Shown: positions 46,201 to 57,280, counted from the stretch's first letter. The stretch is 64,000 nucleotides of DNA from Euborellia annulipes (GCA_023213315.1 JAKCPI010007870.1:83431-147430), one strand, 5' to 3'. Notes: a model not told the origin generated them from the sequence alone. Numbers and translations are program-made.

Positions 46201-48678
46201 TTTATCATAAAAAAAAATATACTCTAATATGTATTTCATTACTACTGTATTTATTTAAAAAAAAATTATTTTAGTTGAGTAATTTCTATGGGCGTAACTA
46301 GGGGAGGCCCGGGAGAGCCCGCGCCAAGAAAAAATGAGAGAATTTGGGGCCCAGAGAAGGATAGTTGGTCCCATGCCCCCCCCCCCCCACCCCAAGCCAA
46401 ATTCCCTAGCTACGCTCATATCTAAACCAAAAACAGTAACAAACAGGTCATTCACTAAGTCCGTAGGATGACATATAAATGGCGTTACTAGAATTTTTTC
46501 CATATGATTTTTATTTAGTACTAACCTTCAAACGATACGTATATAAATTTGACAGCAATCTAACTATTGATTCGTGAGTTTTAGAATTTTATGTGAAGCA
46601 ACTTTTGTTATTGGAAAAAAAAAATGGAAAAAAGTGAATTTCGAGTTTTAATAAAGCATTGCTTCGAATTGCTTACCCACCCACCATATTCTCCAGATTT
46701 AGCCCCCAGCGACTTTTTCCTGTTTTCAGATCTCAAGAGAATGCTTGCTGAGAAGAAATTTAAGTAGTAATCGCTTAAACTGATGCCTATTTTGACGAGA
46801 AAGATAAATCGTACTATCAAAGTGGTATCGAAAAGTTGGAAAATCCCTATACTCGTTGTATCGCCCTCGAAGGCAACTATGTTGAATAATAAAATCGAGT
46901 TTTGTCAAAATTTTGTTTTTTTCTTACTTATCCTACGAACTTATTGAATGACCTGGTATTAGAGTCCCGACAAAATTTTGTTTATACCTTCCTAGAAATT
47001 ATCTTAGTTCACTATTTTACAGATAAATATTAGCAAAAAATTTCAATGTTAAAATTTTATAAAAATAATTGAATAATTTTTATTTCTGACCTTGATTGAC
47101 CCCACCCTGGGAATTAATTCCCTTTGAAATGAATTAATCATCCGTCATCCTTCCATTAAAATCTTTTTAATTAGGAAATGAATTCTAGAGGGAGATGAAT
47201 GAGATTAATCCACTTTCACTTATAAAGAGACTGGATTTTTTTTAACCCTACTTGAAGGGTCATAAAATGAATTTATGTGTAAGTCTATATAACGCATGTT
47301 AAATAACTAGATCATTATTTTTTGTAAAGGATAAGCTTAAATGAATTTCCTTATATCTGCTAAGGCAAAAGCTTGTCCCCTAAACTACTGTATATAGAAA
47401 GAAAAAAATCAACTCGACAAGAATTGAATCGTTTATTTCAGAAGATCCTATAAATTTCACAAATGTACATCTAATTTATGGGTTTCTGTATTAAACGATT
47501 CTATTGGAGAGAAGTTTTTTTCTCTCTTTCAGTCTAGTGATAGGCAAAATTCTTTATAAAGGATTAGAGATCCGATCCGCAAATCCGGGCAGTTCGGACG
47601 ATCCGTTCTAATAAAATTTCCACTAATCCGATGGGGCTGCTGCAAAAGGATTAGCCATCGGATCTGGCGATCCGACAAGCTCGGGCTATCCGATCCGATC
47701 CAATTTAAAAAAAGGATGTCCATTCCGATCCGCAAATCCAGATCCTCGATCCAAATATCCGATTCGACCCAGTTTCTAATAAAATTTCCGAATTTAAATC
47801 TAGTTCTTCGTCCGAATTTGAGAATTTCTAAGCTTTTGGACGAAAGATATATAAAAATATGCGTTATCCGTAACCAATATAAAGGATATAGACTATTTAT
47901 TAAAAAGTTAAAAGTTTTAAAGGATTGACAATTCTTTGAAAAGGATCGCAAAATTCCTTTGCAAAGGATTAGCGATCCGATCCTAAATCAAAGAGCAAAA
48001 TTATTTCGACCCAAATCCTTAAATCCAATTTGGATGACGGTCCTCCCGAAAAAAAGGATTTTGATCCAGATCTGAAAATCCTGGATCGAATGGGATCTTC
48101 GAATTTAAATCCAAAAGGATCGCGATCCTGCTCATCCCTGTTTCAGTCAAAAATCATTTTCATTGAACTCCCCCGAAAGCCGGTGGCGCTATTAGTTAAT
48201 AAATAATTTCTGGACTTCTTTTTAAACTTGTAAGAACAATTACGGAAGATAAAGAGGATAAACTGTCCATCCAGTTCCTGCCCCCGCATCAACTATTCCC
48301 CCACTTAATAGTAGCATAAGAGAGGGGGGAAGTAATCAAAATCTTATTATATAGAGATTTGTGGAAATATTTTAATTTATAAACTTACCAAGCTTGATTT
48401 TGGTATAGTCGCGTTTATTTGGTAAAAAGACAAATCCATTATGGACCATGAATTCGGAATTACTCCTAGGACCATAGTAGATAAAGATTTGGTCAGAAGG
48501 AAGATAGGTGCGAGTGGCGAGACACTCGCTTCGTCCAGCTTGGAGATTATACTCGGTTGAAATGGTCCCTTCCTCGTGGTTGCACATATCCCACATCGGG
48601 ATCAAGGCGTGGATAGGACCGGAACCATCCATGGCAGGGACATAATTTTGCCTCGACATGATAGTAGAGACAGCCCAA
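43253..48678 (-). CDS. SETD3: SETD3-like actin-histidine N-methyltransferase, C-terminal part
   Basis: Four exons on the minus strand: 48389-48678, 44285-44437, 43453-43601 and 43253-43384, joining in frame to a TAA. The first encodes [34 protein letters not shown] and YTKIKLG. The DMCNH block and the IYYG tyrosine correspond to the substrate-side residues of the SET domain (Asn-His and Tyr in human SETD3). The other exons give [23 protein letters not shown] and [13 protein letters not shown], matching the Rubisco-LSMT-type substrate-binding domain. SETD3 methylates a histidine of actin. The first exon starts in phase 2, so the N-terminal half lies upstream and was not found. The 3.95-kb intron 44438-48388 holds mobile elements and an opposite-strand exon candidate. 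Confidence 0.88.
43688..43775. repeat. G/C-run fragment of a hAT-type MITE
   Basis: Begins CAGGGGCGTATATAAGG, the end of the element type at 22567, followed by long G and C runs. The other end is missing. Confidence 0.55.
43895..44045. repeat. CACACCAGATTTTT hairpin copy in a SETD3 intron
   Basis: Contains CTGGTGTGACAAGCAC, CACAACTTTCTTTTACC, the inverted arm and CACACCAGATTTTTT, preceded by a stretch of the long repeat (CTAAATATATCTCGGGAC). It lies between the second and third recognised SETD3 exons. Confidence 0.75.
44749..44793 (-). ncRNA. hammerhead-like core, solo Penelope-type fragment
   Basis: Minus strand: CTGAGGATGGGTCTTT, a 5-base loop, AAAGAACCGAAACGTCTCC. The order CTGANGA, stem, GAAA is kept, and the end CGTCTCCGAGAC is shared with the element at 31215. 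It lies in a SETD3 intron. Confidence 0.45.
44876..45305. mobile_element. MITE (CAGGGACGGCTCTACG end) with GCGGAAAA repeats
   Basis: Ends CAGGGACGGCTCTACG and CTAGAGCCGGCCCTG are inverted, but the flanks do not match as a target duplication. The interior repeats GGGCGGAAAACTTA and AAAATTTTTGA units, shared with the elements at 7.7, 17.5, 22.6 and 58.1 kb. Confidence 0.65.
45549..46092 (+). CDS. possible terminal exons of an unrecognised gene inside a SETD3 intron
   Basis: The stronger part is 45917-46092: 58 codons from CGC at 45919 to TGA, encoding a charged stretch ([18 protein letters not shown]) and then [18 protein letters not shown] and [12 protein letters not shown]. It has an AG just before it (45915-45916) and an AATAAA at about 46185. 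A weaker exon, 45549-45589 ([13 protein letters not shown]), has a TTTTATAG acceptor and a GTGAAA donor, but its phase does not join the later exon, so a piece is missing. The protein is not recognised. It could be a nested gene on the opposite strand or a gene relic. Confidence 0.35.
46291..46420. repeat. G/C-run MITE fragment next to the mariner
   Basis: GGGCGTAACTAGGGGAGGCC at the left and CCCTAGCTACGCTCAT at the right with a C run between. These look like hAT-type MITE ends, but no target duplication was found. Confidence 0.5.
46441..46957 (+). mobile_element. mariner deletion derivative with terminal repeats
   Basis: The left end AAACAGGTCATTCACTAAGT and the right end ATTGAATGACCTGGTA are inverted repeats of mariner type, with TA at the right edge. 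The inside keeps only the start and end of a transposase. It lies in a SETD3 intron. Confidence 0.8.
46624..46889 (+). pseudogene. mariner transposase, internally deleted and frameshifted
   Basis: ATG at 46624 opens a frame beginning [14 protein letters not shown] (typical mariner N-terminus), then jumps to [16 protein letters not shown], the block with the last catalytic Asp of the D,D34D triad. The DNA-binding domain and the first two catalytic Asp residues are absent. A TAG follows LAEKKFK; in another frame the C-terminal [18 protein letters not shown] and [10 protein letters not shown] continue to TAA. The copy cannot make transposase but could be mobilised by one. Confidence 0.82.
47535..48140. 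mobile_element. hAT-type MITE with GATCC-rich interior
   Basis: Ends TAGTGATAGGC and GCTCATCCCTG, with a perfect 8-bp duplication TTTCAGTC (47527-47534 and 48141-48148). The interior is packed with GATCCGATCC, GGATTAG and AAATCC motifs on both strands. The 140-codon run at 47529 is an artefact of this composition. Inside the large SETD3 intron. Confidence 0.85.
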
Positions 48679-49407
48679 CTGTTGAATAACAAACAGGTAG
48701 TTATTTTTACATTTACTTTTATTATCAATATGTTATAATTATTATATCATATATTTTTAATAAAAACATTTAATGAAAAGTAAGTAAGACTCTATCAATG
48801 TGACATGTCTCGTTCTTAAAAAAGTAATATTAAAGGCAAGTAAAAAATATGTATCTCAAATAACTTGAATATTTTTAGGAATTTTTTGGCGTAAAAATAA
48901 TTATTTGTTTTTTTTTCTTTGCCTTTTTCGACATCTGTGCCTAGTCCCTATTTATTGCAAGTGATTGGAATTCAATTCAATTGAAATAAATTTCTCACCT
49001 GGGACGGGATACGAAGGGTCCAGAAGCTAATGCTCTCTAACTCTGAGCCATAAAAATGAAAAAATTACTATTGAACAAATATTTATTAAATAAATTAGAA
49101 AATAAAAATAAATTGTTTTAAAAATAATGGACATAATAGTCCAAAACAAGCTTTCTGATTGCCTATAACTTCTCCTCAAAACAAGGAAGCTGTAGTAATG
49201 AAATTAAAAAGACACAGATCTTTGATACTTTTATCACAAACAATTTGTCAAATTTATATTTAAAAAAAAAATGATAAGCAGATTTCCTTAAAAATTTTGT
49301 ATAATTACAATAATTTATTTGTGAGCTGTTTTTAAAATTTAACGAATGAGAGGAAAAACCCCTAAAATATTTGGGAAGGGACTTTTGACCATTTATAATA
49401 AAATATG

Positions 49408-49590
49408 CCCGTGACCTGTGGCTGAAGGAGAAGACACTAGCTTCTCGTGCCGGGGTCCCGGGTTCGCTTCCCGGCCCAAGCGAGAAAAATTTATTTCATT
49501 TGAATTGACTACAAATCAATTGAAATAAATATGGGGTCTACCTGGTAAATGGCCTTAGATGCCGAAAAAGACCTTAACAAAAAATAATAA
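49408..49590 (+). mobile_element. tRNA-derived SINE, family 2
   Basis: The head contains GACCTGTGGCTGAAGGAGA and CCGGGTTCGCTTCCCGGC (B-box-like). The body ends in GCCTTAGATGCCGAAAAAGA, the same kind of tail core as family 1, then an A-rich end. A tail-only relative lies at about 57755-57800. Confidence 0.7.
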
Positions 49591-49599
49591 TAAAATATG

Positions 49600-50970
49600 T
49601 TTTCATTAATCGGATCTTAACACTTCTCCAGAGGTGGAACTTGACACTATTCCACAAATAATAATAATTGTGATTGACCGAAGTGAGAAGACGAAGAGCT
49701 TTTTAATTAAATAAATAGGAAAAAAAATGGAAAAACTTAAAATTGGCTATTAGCTTGCTCCGAGAGGGAGAATAAGATAGGATAAAGGATACTAGACACC
49801 TGCACGAAACAAAGAACAAAATTATATTCATTAAAATATTAAAAATTACAATAAAAGCGTAAAATAGAAATTATCATAAATTTATTCACACCAACTTTTC
49901 AACTTTCATCAAAGCAAATTTTTCTATTATATTTTTCCATATTGATAGGATCATCATAAATTTCTTGCTCTAATGACAACATTGATTACGGGAACAAAAA
50001 AAAAGAAATGTATATGCCTTCTTCCGCCCTTTACACTTCGTGCCTGAAACAATTGCCTCATTTGCCACACCTTCATTACGTCGTTGGGCTCAAGGACCTG
50101 TTATGTTGGCGCTATTCATTCATGCTTAGTGATTAAGCAAAACACATTCTTGGATTGGTCATCGCCTTATTGGGAAAGGGGGGGGGTGAATATTTCAACA
50201 AAACAATTAGACTGACAATTAATTCGGTAACACTGAACCGAAATCCCCCAGTGAGGTGTTGAAGATAAAAGACTTTTGCGACTTTTTGCCATTTCATATA
50301 CGTAATTGACATATTTTTCTTTTATTACTATTATCGCGTTAATTTAAATGACTTCTAAGAAAGTATAGCAACAAAAATGTCATTAAATAACAAATAATTA
50401 GAAGTTTTAATGAACTAGAAAAGTAAGCTACTTTTATTATTAAGATATTCGTAGGTGAAAGTTGCTTTATGTATATTTATATGGTAAAATTCATTTGTTT
50501 TTGCCAATATAAATTGAAAAAGGGAAAATTATTTTCGCCAGAGGGGAGAAGGGTAGGTAAGCTTGTTATTAATAATAAAAAAAAAATATGTTCATAGGTT
50601 TCGCTTTTATTAGTGAAAAATTTTTTCTAGAGAAAGTTCAAATATTGGACAATTCTGAATACCGTATTTTAGTTTTCTAAGGCAGAGGCATTAATGATGT
50701 TGAAATATGGCTGATGTTGGACTAAGAAGAAAAGAGGTTTTAATTATTAAATTAATAACCACTTGTCAAGATATCTAACTCATTGGATCAACAATTAAAC
50801 GCCAGCCTATAAGATGCACTGACGATTTCAATTGAACAAGCAAGAAACTCTTGGAGTAGTAACTGAAAGTGGCACTATTCTTGTATTAAATTAATATTCC
50901 GGAATAACCGTCGGTTCATAATTTTTTTCGGCATCTGAAGCCACTTAGATGCGTATTTTGTGAAACGAAC
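49600..50970. other. no gene seen
   Basis: AT-rich sequence where upstream SETD3 exons might lie, but no frame resembling the SETD3 N-terminal half was found. A G run is at about 50179. No element ends could be placed. Confidence 0.45.
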
Positions 50971-50978
50971 CTCTGACC

Positions 50979-51164
50979 CAGGGCCGGATCTAGGGGGGGG
51001 CAGTGGGTGCGTGTGCCCCGGGTATCAGGGGGCGGCAATTAAAGAAAGATTTACTAAAAAAAAAAGGTAAAATGATATGAATTTTGTATAGAAAATTTTA
51101 AGAAGGGAGCGGCAAATTAAATTTTGCCCCCCCCCCCCTAAAAAATCTCGTAGTTCCGGCCCTG
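50979..51164. mobile_element. short hAT-type MITE (CAGGGCCGG ends)
   Basis: Ends CAGGGCCGGATCTAGG and TAGTTCCGGCCCTG; flanks CTCTGACC (50971-50978) and CTTTGACC (51165-51172) differ at one base. G and C runs lie near the ends. Relative of the element at 35683. Confidence 0.8.
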
Positions 51165-51774
51165 CTTTGACCTCTAGCACAAGCAGACCTGTACCTGTGC
51201 TCTAGGACCCAAGGCCTTCATAATTTTTATGATTCCTATTAAATTATTTTAAGGCACTAAGGATGTGAGTAAAACGCTATCTTAAGGATTATGAAACGAG
51301 ACATGCAAATACTATAAAGGACAGAGAGGTTTGTTTACCCTACTATAGTTTTGTAAGAAGAAGATAAGCTGATTGATTATACTTATTGTATTTTTAAGAA
51401 AAATAAATATCTATATAAAAGTTTTAAGAACAATATAAAAAAGAAGGTATAACAAACGAAACGGTTGGTCGTCAATAATAAAAAATCCCGACAATAAATT
51501 TTATTTATTTATTTATTCCCATATTGCATCTTCATCTGCAACTACACGCCAAGTAAACCTCCTGCTTCTAGTATAAAGAAAGATGTTCCTGGTAGATAGG
51601 CAACTCAATTAACTGAGAAGATTTAATAGCTGTGCATGCAGGAGAAGTTTTGAAGAATAATCTATTAGTGTCTTGGTTATTTGGGTTGCCTAACATACAG
51701 GAAGCAAATTAAACGAATTTTAAATTGAATATGATTCTTACGAGAGTGTAAAGTTTAACAATGAATTAATTTTT

Positions 51775-52220
51775 TACTTTTCTTACCTCTATATATATGT
51801 TAATATATATAGAGAGAGAAAGTATTGGATTCTGTCAAAAATTCGATGTCGAGATTTTGATGGATCTTCACGTTTTGAGGTCCCCTGAATCCAAAAAGTG
51901 GTTTTCGCGACATGGTCTGTCTGTGTGTCTGTGTATGTGTCTGTGAACAAAATATCTCAAGAACAAAAGAGTTAGGAGGTTGAAATTTTATATTTAAGTT
52001 AGGCACCCCCATGGGACCTGACACGAAGCTTTTGACCAAAATCGACCAAAGAGTACTAGTACTTTACTGATGCACTTTTTCAGTTTTTTTTATTTTCTCA
52101 AAATTTGCTCCAACGATTTTTTTAAATTCAAAAATCAATTATTTTTTAGATTCTCTTAAAATGTATATTCTCATTTGTGATTGAAATTTCTGAAGACATT
52201 ATCTTACTCCATTAAAAGAT
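51775..52220 (+). repeat. long interspersed repeat, forward copy, 3' truncated
   Basis: Contains ACTTTTCTTACCTCTATATA, AGAGAGAAAGTATTGGATTC, GATTTTGATGGATCTTCACG and AGTACTAGTACTTTACTGATG, and stops before the hairpin. The upstream sequence from 51165 shows no gene. Confidence 0.75.
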
Positions 52221-53190
52221 AGGAGAAATGAAAAAATATAAATATTTGTTATAAATATTTGAAAATAAAAATTTTTTAAGCAAGTAGATTTTAAGCTATA
52301 TTTATAAAATTAATTACGTTATTAATCTAATCAACTCAAGTTAATTTTAATTGTAGTGATTCATGAGACGGGATTTTTGTTGAATGTCAACTCATTTAGA
52401 TGGAATGTTTCTATTTTTGCGAAGGTTAATATTTGCTGAAATGGTTTGATTCCTGTTTATGGATTTCCATTGGAATTTAACATATAAGGTGAGAAGAAAA
52501 GAGGTGAATTTAAACAAAATTTAATAGAAAAAAAAACGCAAAGGATATATTTATATAATATTGAATATATGTATAATTTCACCGGGAAAATATTGAGTAC
52601 TATATTAGCAAATTTGGAGAAATAAAAACAAAATATCCTGGGAATTGTGTCAACTTTGAAAGTAATACATATAAAGCGTCAAATTTCATTCAAATGGAGA
52701 AAATAATAAGTTGGAGTTGCGTTAATGTAATATGTCTTTATTTCATGGTGTAAATCATTGTCTTGCAAATCATAAAAAAAGAACATTAGAGTAATGTTTT
52801 AGGTATACTCCGATTAGCGTTCGAGTTTCTTCTAGGAGACAAAATTTAATCTTAAATTTTCTTTATATATTTGCCCCCCCCCCTCCGGTGAATATAACGA
52901 GAAGAAAACGAGCCTCTTCTTCATTTATAAATATACAAAAAAATGTAAATAGATTCTAGAATGAAAATTAATTTATTCATTTAAATTAAAAATCCAATAA
53001 AAATATTTTATACCCTTTTTAGGTAGACATAAAAGTCATGCGATAGTAACAGAGCATCTAATATTTATTTATTTATTTTTAAAATAAAAATATACACTCA
53101 AATATCAATTAATAATTTTTATACTTTAACGCTCTGTTTCAGATATAAATAAACAAAAAAATTTTAATATATTTCAATAAATAATTTTTA
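52221..53190. other. no gene seen
   Basis: AT-rich non-coding sequence with a C run at about 52873. No exon-like frame or element ends. Confidence 0.5.
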
Positions 53191-53198
53191 TATTTATT

Positions 53199-53230
53199 GA
53201 TTTCGACCGTGTCGGTCCTGAGGTCTTCAG
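53199..53230 (-). ncRNA. hammerhead-like core, solo Penelope-type fragment
   Basis: Minus strand: CTGAAGACCTCAGGACCG, a 3-base loop, CGGTCGAAATC. The 5-bp stem GACCG/CGGTC lies directly before GAAA. No second arm or ORF. Confidence 0.45.
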
Positions 53231-53305
53231 TTTATTCACCCTAAACGGCCGGAGATACACTCTTTGGATATTTTATTTCGAAACATTACTTGATCTATTT
53301 AATTT

Positions 53306-53560
53306 TTACTTTCTCTTACCTCTATATATGTTAATATAAGAGAGAGAAAGTATTGGATGCATGTCAAAGATTCGATGTCGAGATTTTGATGGATATACAC
53401 GTTTTGAGGTCCCCTGAATTCAAAAAAGGGGTTTTCGCGACATGGTCTGCTGTTGTGAACAAAATAGTCTCAAGAACGAAAAGAGCTAGGAAGTTGAAAT
53501 TTTATATTTAAGTTAGGTACCCCCCTGGGACGTGACACGAAGCTTTCCGATATTTTATAT
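53306..53560 (+). repeat. long interspersed repeat, short forward copy
   Basis: Starts TTTACTTTCTCTTACCTC and includes AGAGAGAAAGTATTGGATGC and GATTTTGATGGATATACACG; ends after ACGTGACACGAAGC. Confidence 0.72.
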
Positions 53561-53614
53561 ATATATCGGAATTTATTTTATTGACTGCAGATTCTATGTC
53601 GCTCGTATATGCTC

Positions 53615-53856
53615 CAAGGGCGGATACAAGGGGGGGGGGGGGGTAAAGGGGGTAATTACCCCCCCCCCCCCCCGAGATTAAAAAAAATACTTTTCGAAAA
53701 AAAAAAATTATTTTTTATGTAAAATTTTAAAAATTAATACTTAAAAATTTGATTTGTATTTATATTCTGGTAAACAAGTACAGAATGCGCCTTTAAATTA
53801 CCGAAATTAAGAAAAAATTGTGTGCTGTGCAACCAGTCACACCAGATTACCCCCCG
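53615..53856. mobile_element. truncated MITE (CAAGGGCGGATACAAGG end)
   Basis: Left end CAAGGGCGGATACAAGG matches the element at 39139. Long G and C runs and the half hairpin (ACCAGTCACACCAGATTACC) follow, and the right end is missing where the LINE fragment side begins. Confidence 0.65.
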
Positions 53857-53934
53857 CAGAACTATGGCCAGAACGAAAACCCGACTGGAAGTCCACAAGG
53901 AAGTCAATCCGTCCGAGGGGGTCCATCATCTGGG

Positions 53935-54208
53935 CGTATATAAGATTTTAGATAGAACTGGCAGGACAATAATAGGTCTAATCCGCATCTGAGACTGGCG
54001 CACGATTTTTTGGAATAGGCGTTATCATAGCAGACTTCCAGCAAATTGGGAATGTTGACGAAGTGATCAAAAAATTAAAGATATTGGTAATGACTGGCGA
54101 GATTAATGGGAGGATCAACCAGATGAATTCTACTGGTATATTATTATCGCACCCCGCAACACCAGACTTCAAACCCGACATCGCTCTTACATCTAAGGGT
54201 GTTAACAA
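53935..54208 (-). pseudogene. LINE reverse transcriptase fragment
   Basis: The minus-strand frame from 54208 encodes AMSGLKSGVAGCDNNIPVEF, then VITNIFNFLITSSTFPICWK and AMITPIPKNRAPVSDAD before a stop at 53978. One frame over, RPIIVLPVLSKIL follows at once. This is the conserved stretch before the first catalytic blocks of LINE polymerases (Jockey/CR1-like). A small indel near 53980 broke it. 5' and 3' truncated. Confidence 0.75.
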
Positions 54209-54235
54209 AATTGTATTATCTTTTTAACTTAAAGG

Positions 54236-54486
54236 TGCCCACGGGGCTTGGAATAGTTGGTAGCGTGCCTACCTTCTATACCGAACGTCGCGGGTTCGGA
54301 CCCCAGGCAGTCCGATGATTTTATTTAAGGCATTTGGATACCGAATGACTTAAATAAAAATGCCTGGACTCCAAATATATATATTATTAATATAACGGTT
54401 ATCGTCAAAGTCTTAAATAGCCTAAGTTGCCGAAAAGACTGTGTGAATGAGAAAAAAGTGTGAATGTTTAAAAAAAAAAAAAAAAC
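54236..54486 (+). mobile_element. tRNA-derived SINE, family 1, variant head
   Basis: Head GGGGCTTGGAATAGTTGGTA and GCGGGTTCGGACCCC, CAGGCAGTCCGATG, tail GTGTGAATG, A run. The GTTGGTAGCGTGCC wording is shared with the 37.0-kb copy. Confidence 0.82.
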
Positions 54487-54963
54487 TTAATTGTGATTTT
54501 CTTTTTGTAAATCGTAATTTTTTTTGTATTGAAATTTTATAAAGATTATCGTCTATTAAAAGACACTCTCTTTCTCTCTCATTAAAAGGAGAATCATAAA
54601 CGGTACATATTTAAAATGATTATCTTTCAACTAATTCAATTTTTTAAAGAAAATTAAAATTTATTTCTTTTATTCCAACTCAGTGAATCTGGTATGAAAA
54701 GAGTATGGATATTAATCTCTTCTAATGATACAGTCAATAAACTTTTTGTTAAATTTTACTTTCTTTATTAAATTAACTAAATATTTTAAAATATCAATTG
54801 CATTTTAAATTAAATTCACTTTTTAAAAACAAAATGTTTGGATCACGAACTAATAAATGGACCAGATATTATAATTATTAATTTGATTAGCTTTTAACAA
54901 GAGGTGACAATCTTGAAAAAAAAAAAGAAATTTTTATTTCATTAAGGTGAGAATAGCATAACT

Positions 54964-55234
54964 CTAATCTCTTTGTTTTAGCTTTGGACGATCATCCATT
55001 TCACTTTTCTTGAGATTTGAAAGCGTAGCTATAAAAATGAAAAAAAAAAAAAAAGTTTTAATGATTTGGTTCCATTGATTGGTATTCAGATCATTTTATT
55101 ATTGAAATCAATAAAAGAGAAGAAGTAATTGATTGAATTAATAATTTTAATATAATTTAGAAAATAAGAGAAAAATTAACTTTTTTCTGGATCTCTCTCC
55201 AATAAAATCAAGCACCATCGCTTTCCTTCCCGTC
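54964..55234 (-). CDS. last two exons of an unrecognised gene
   Basis: Exons 55181-55234 and 54964-55028 on the minus strand join in frame. The first follows a CTTAG acceptor and encodes REGKRWCLILLERDPEK. The second follows a long pyrimidine tract and TTTTATAG and encodes TLSNLKKSEMDDRPKLKQRD, then TAG. A minus-strand AATAAA lies near 54940. The donor of the first exon (GTTAAT) is weak. The charged end suggests a soluble C-terminus. The gene continues upstream; a candidate first exon with ATG at 59331 (MMNQDRTKAFRGSNTK, donor GTAATA at 59283) does not match in phase, so at least one exon is missing. Family not recognised. Confidence 0.42.
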
Positions 55235-55239
55235 CTAAG

Positions 55240-57280
55240 CGATAAAATTAATCTAAATGAAATATGCTATCAACCAATTTAAAAAACTAATGATTTTGAA
55301 ATTTGATAGTTATAAAAATAATTAGACTAAACAAAATAAATTCTCAAAGAATAGATAATGTCTGATCTCTGGAAAGTAAAAATAAAGGCCGAAGATAAGA
55401 ATTTATACTAGGGTATGGGCGAAATGAAATGCTTAACCTTAAAAGGCACACAAATCACGTGTAGGCAGACAGTAGCGTAGCTGGGTTAGGGGGTGGCTGC
55501 CCGCCCCCTGCTGACACTTTTATAAGGGGTGACACCATTCGGGATTTCACTAAAAAATTGTAGAAAATTTGATACTCTACAACTTTTCTAATAGGTCCAA
55601 ATATCATTTAAGGTATAGGAAGCGAGATATTCGCGAAAAACTGATTTTGGTGACCTTTGGCCTTGAATATCGTGGCGCGGACACGTCTTTTGAGACATCA
55701 TTTAGAATGCCAAAATAAAGGTCCATACAAAAAATCAGCTTAATATCTTTCATTCCGAGGTTGACCCTTATTTTCACCTAATTTGACTGGGCTACTACGT
55801 TTATATAAGATTTGCTTTTTTTTCTAGCAAGGTGGAGATCTAAATAATCAAAAATTTGCTTACATAATACTTAAATGGCCCCAAATAATTTTTTTTTTTT
55901 ATTTCAACGAGACAAAATCAAGCCTGAGCGAGATACCAACAAGTGCATTTATTGGAGGGTTAAAAATTTTCTAAATTGTTTATATTTCCCTCCGGATATG
56001 GTCTCTGACTGACAGTGACGGCTCTACGGGGGGCCCTCCCCAACAATGGCATCTGTCCCCGTGGATGTCCCCCAATTATTTTTGTTTCTCTGTTAATATT
56101 GCCTATATGTATATTGCCCACCCCCCCCCGTTGGTAAGTTTGCCCCACTCCTGCCCCCCCCTCACTGAGAATAAGCTGGCCTCGTCACTGAAATGTGAGG
56201 ATACCTAGTGATTATCAAAATTCGGCGCCACAGATTGAATAACTGTAAATACCGTGAAAAATCACGTGACAGGTGTACGTAAAGTCGACAACAACAAAAA
56301 ACTCATTTGTTTTTTATTTCACCTGACTGCATCCGGAAATCCTGTCTTTCTTGAATATTTATTTATTTATTAGAACGTTTTGAACATTTTGCCTGCAATG
56401 CAACCCTAGACTCCTGACTGTGTTGGTTGCGGGTCTTTAAGGGAGTTCCTGACAAGCATTTGTTTTTAATGGCGCTCTAAACTAAACAACCTTTAAAGCG
56501 TCAAAGTCGCATTAAAAACAAGTCATGATAATTGTATTCGATAGCTAAATTAATTTCCTTTTTTTTTTTTTTTTTAAACCAGGTCCCAAGACTATATATA
56601 CAGTAGAACCTCGATAAGTTAAAGTTCAAGGGAAACGGTTAGAAATTTGAGTTATCGAGTTTTTTACTTATCGAGAGTTGAAGTTAGAGAGGTTATTGAA
56701 TATAATTTTTAACGTACCGAGGTTTATTGACTTTGGGCACGTGAGTGAAAAAGGAATTTCGTTTGATCTATTTGTTTATTTAGAATAGTTTAGTTAAATA
56801 TAAATTAAATTAATAGATTTATTTATTTATTATGTAGTTTGTTATTAATTGGTCGAGTATCGTTCTCAAGAATTACATATTTTAAAATTATCTATTACCC
56901 ATGAATACCATGAATTATCTTTCTGAAATAGAGATTTTACATTAAAGATTATTGAACACATTTTCATATATTTACATAAATAATTTTGGTAAAAAAAAAT
57001 TTGCTTAGTGCAAATACAAACACTTTCTACTTTAGTCCTCATTCAGAAATTTAGTAATATAAAATCGTATGATATTTTAAAGATTTCTCTCTTAACACTT
57101 TTACTCTCACTTCAAGTTTATTTTCAATAATTTTACTTTTAATGTAGAAAAAAAAAATATTTTTTTAATCATTATCTAAAAATAACAAATTAAGTATAGT
57201 ATTAATATCATATAATTATTTAATATGCATTTTTAATAAGCTTTCTATAGAATATTTCATTTATCGTGATATTGATAAAG
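55240..57280. other. no clear gene; MITE fragments with C runs
   Basis: Contains element-like ends (CAGTAGCGTAGCTGGG at 55471; CAGTGACGGCTCTACG at 56013 and CTCGTCACTG at 56181-56190) without matching flanks. The rest is AT-rich. It may be an intron of the gene ending at 54964. Confidence 0.5.

Noticed and set aside
47529..47951. 140-codon minus-strand frame
   Set aside because: It lies wholly within the GATCC-rich MITE, and the reading follows the repeated motif.
49003..49041. Upstream SETD3 exon (ALASGPFVSRP, strong CAG/GTGAGA donor)
   Set aside because: The phase fits the exon at 48678, but the residues do not match the family and the acceptor is poor with an in-frame stop just before it.
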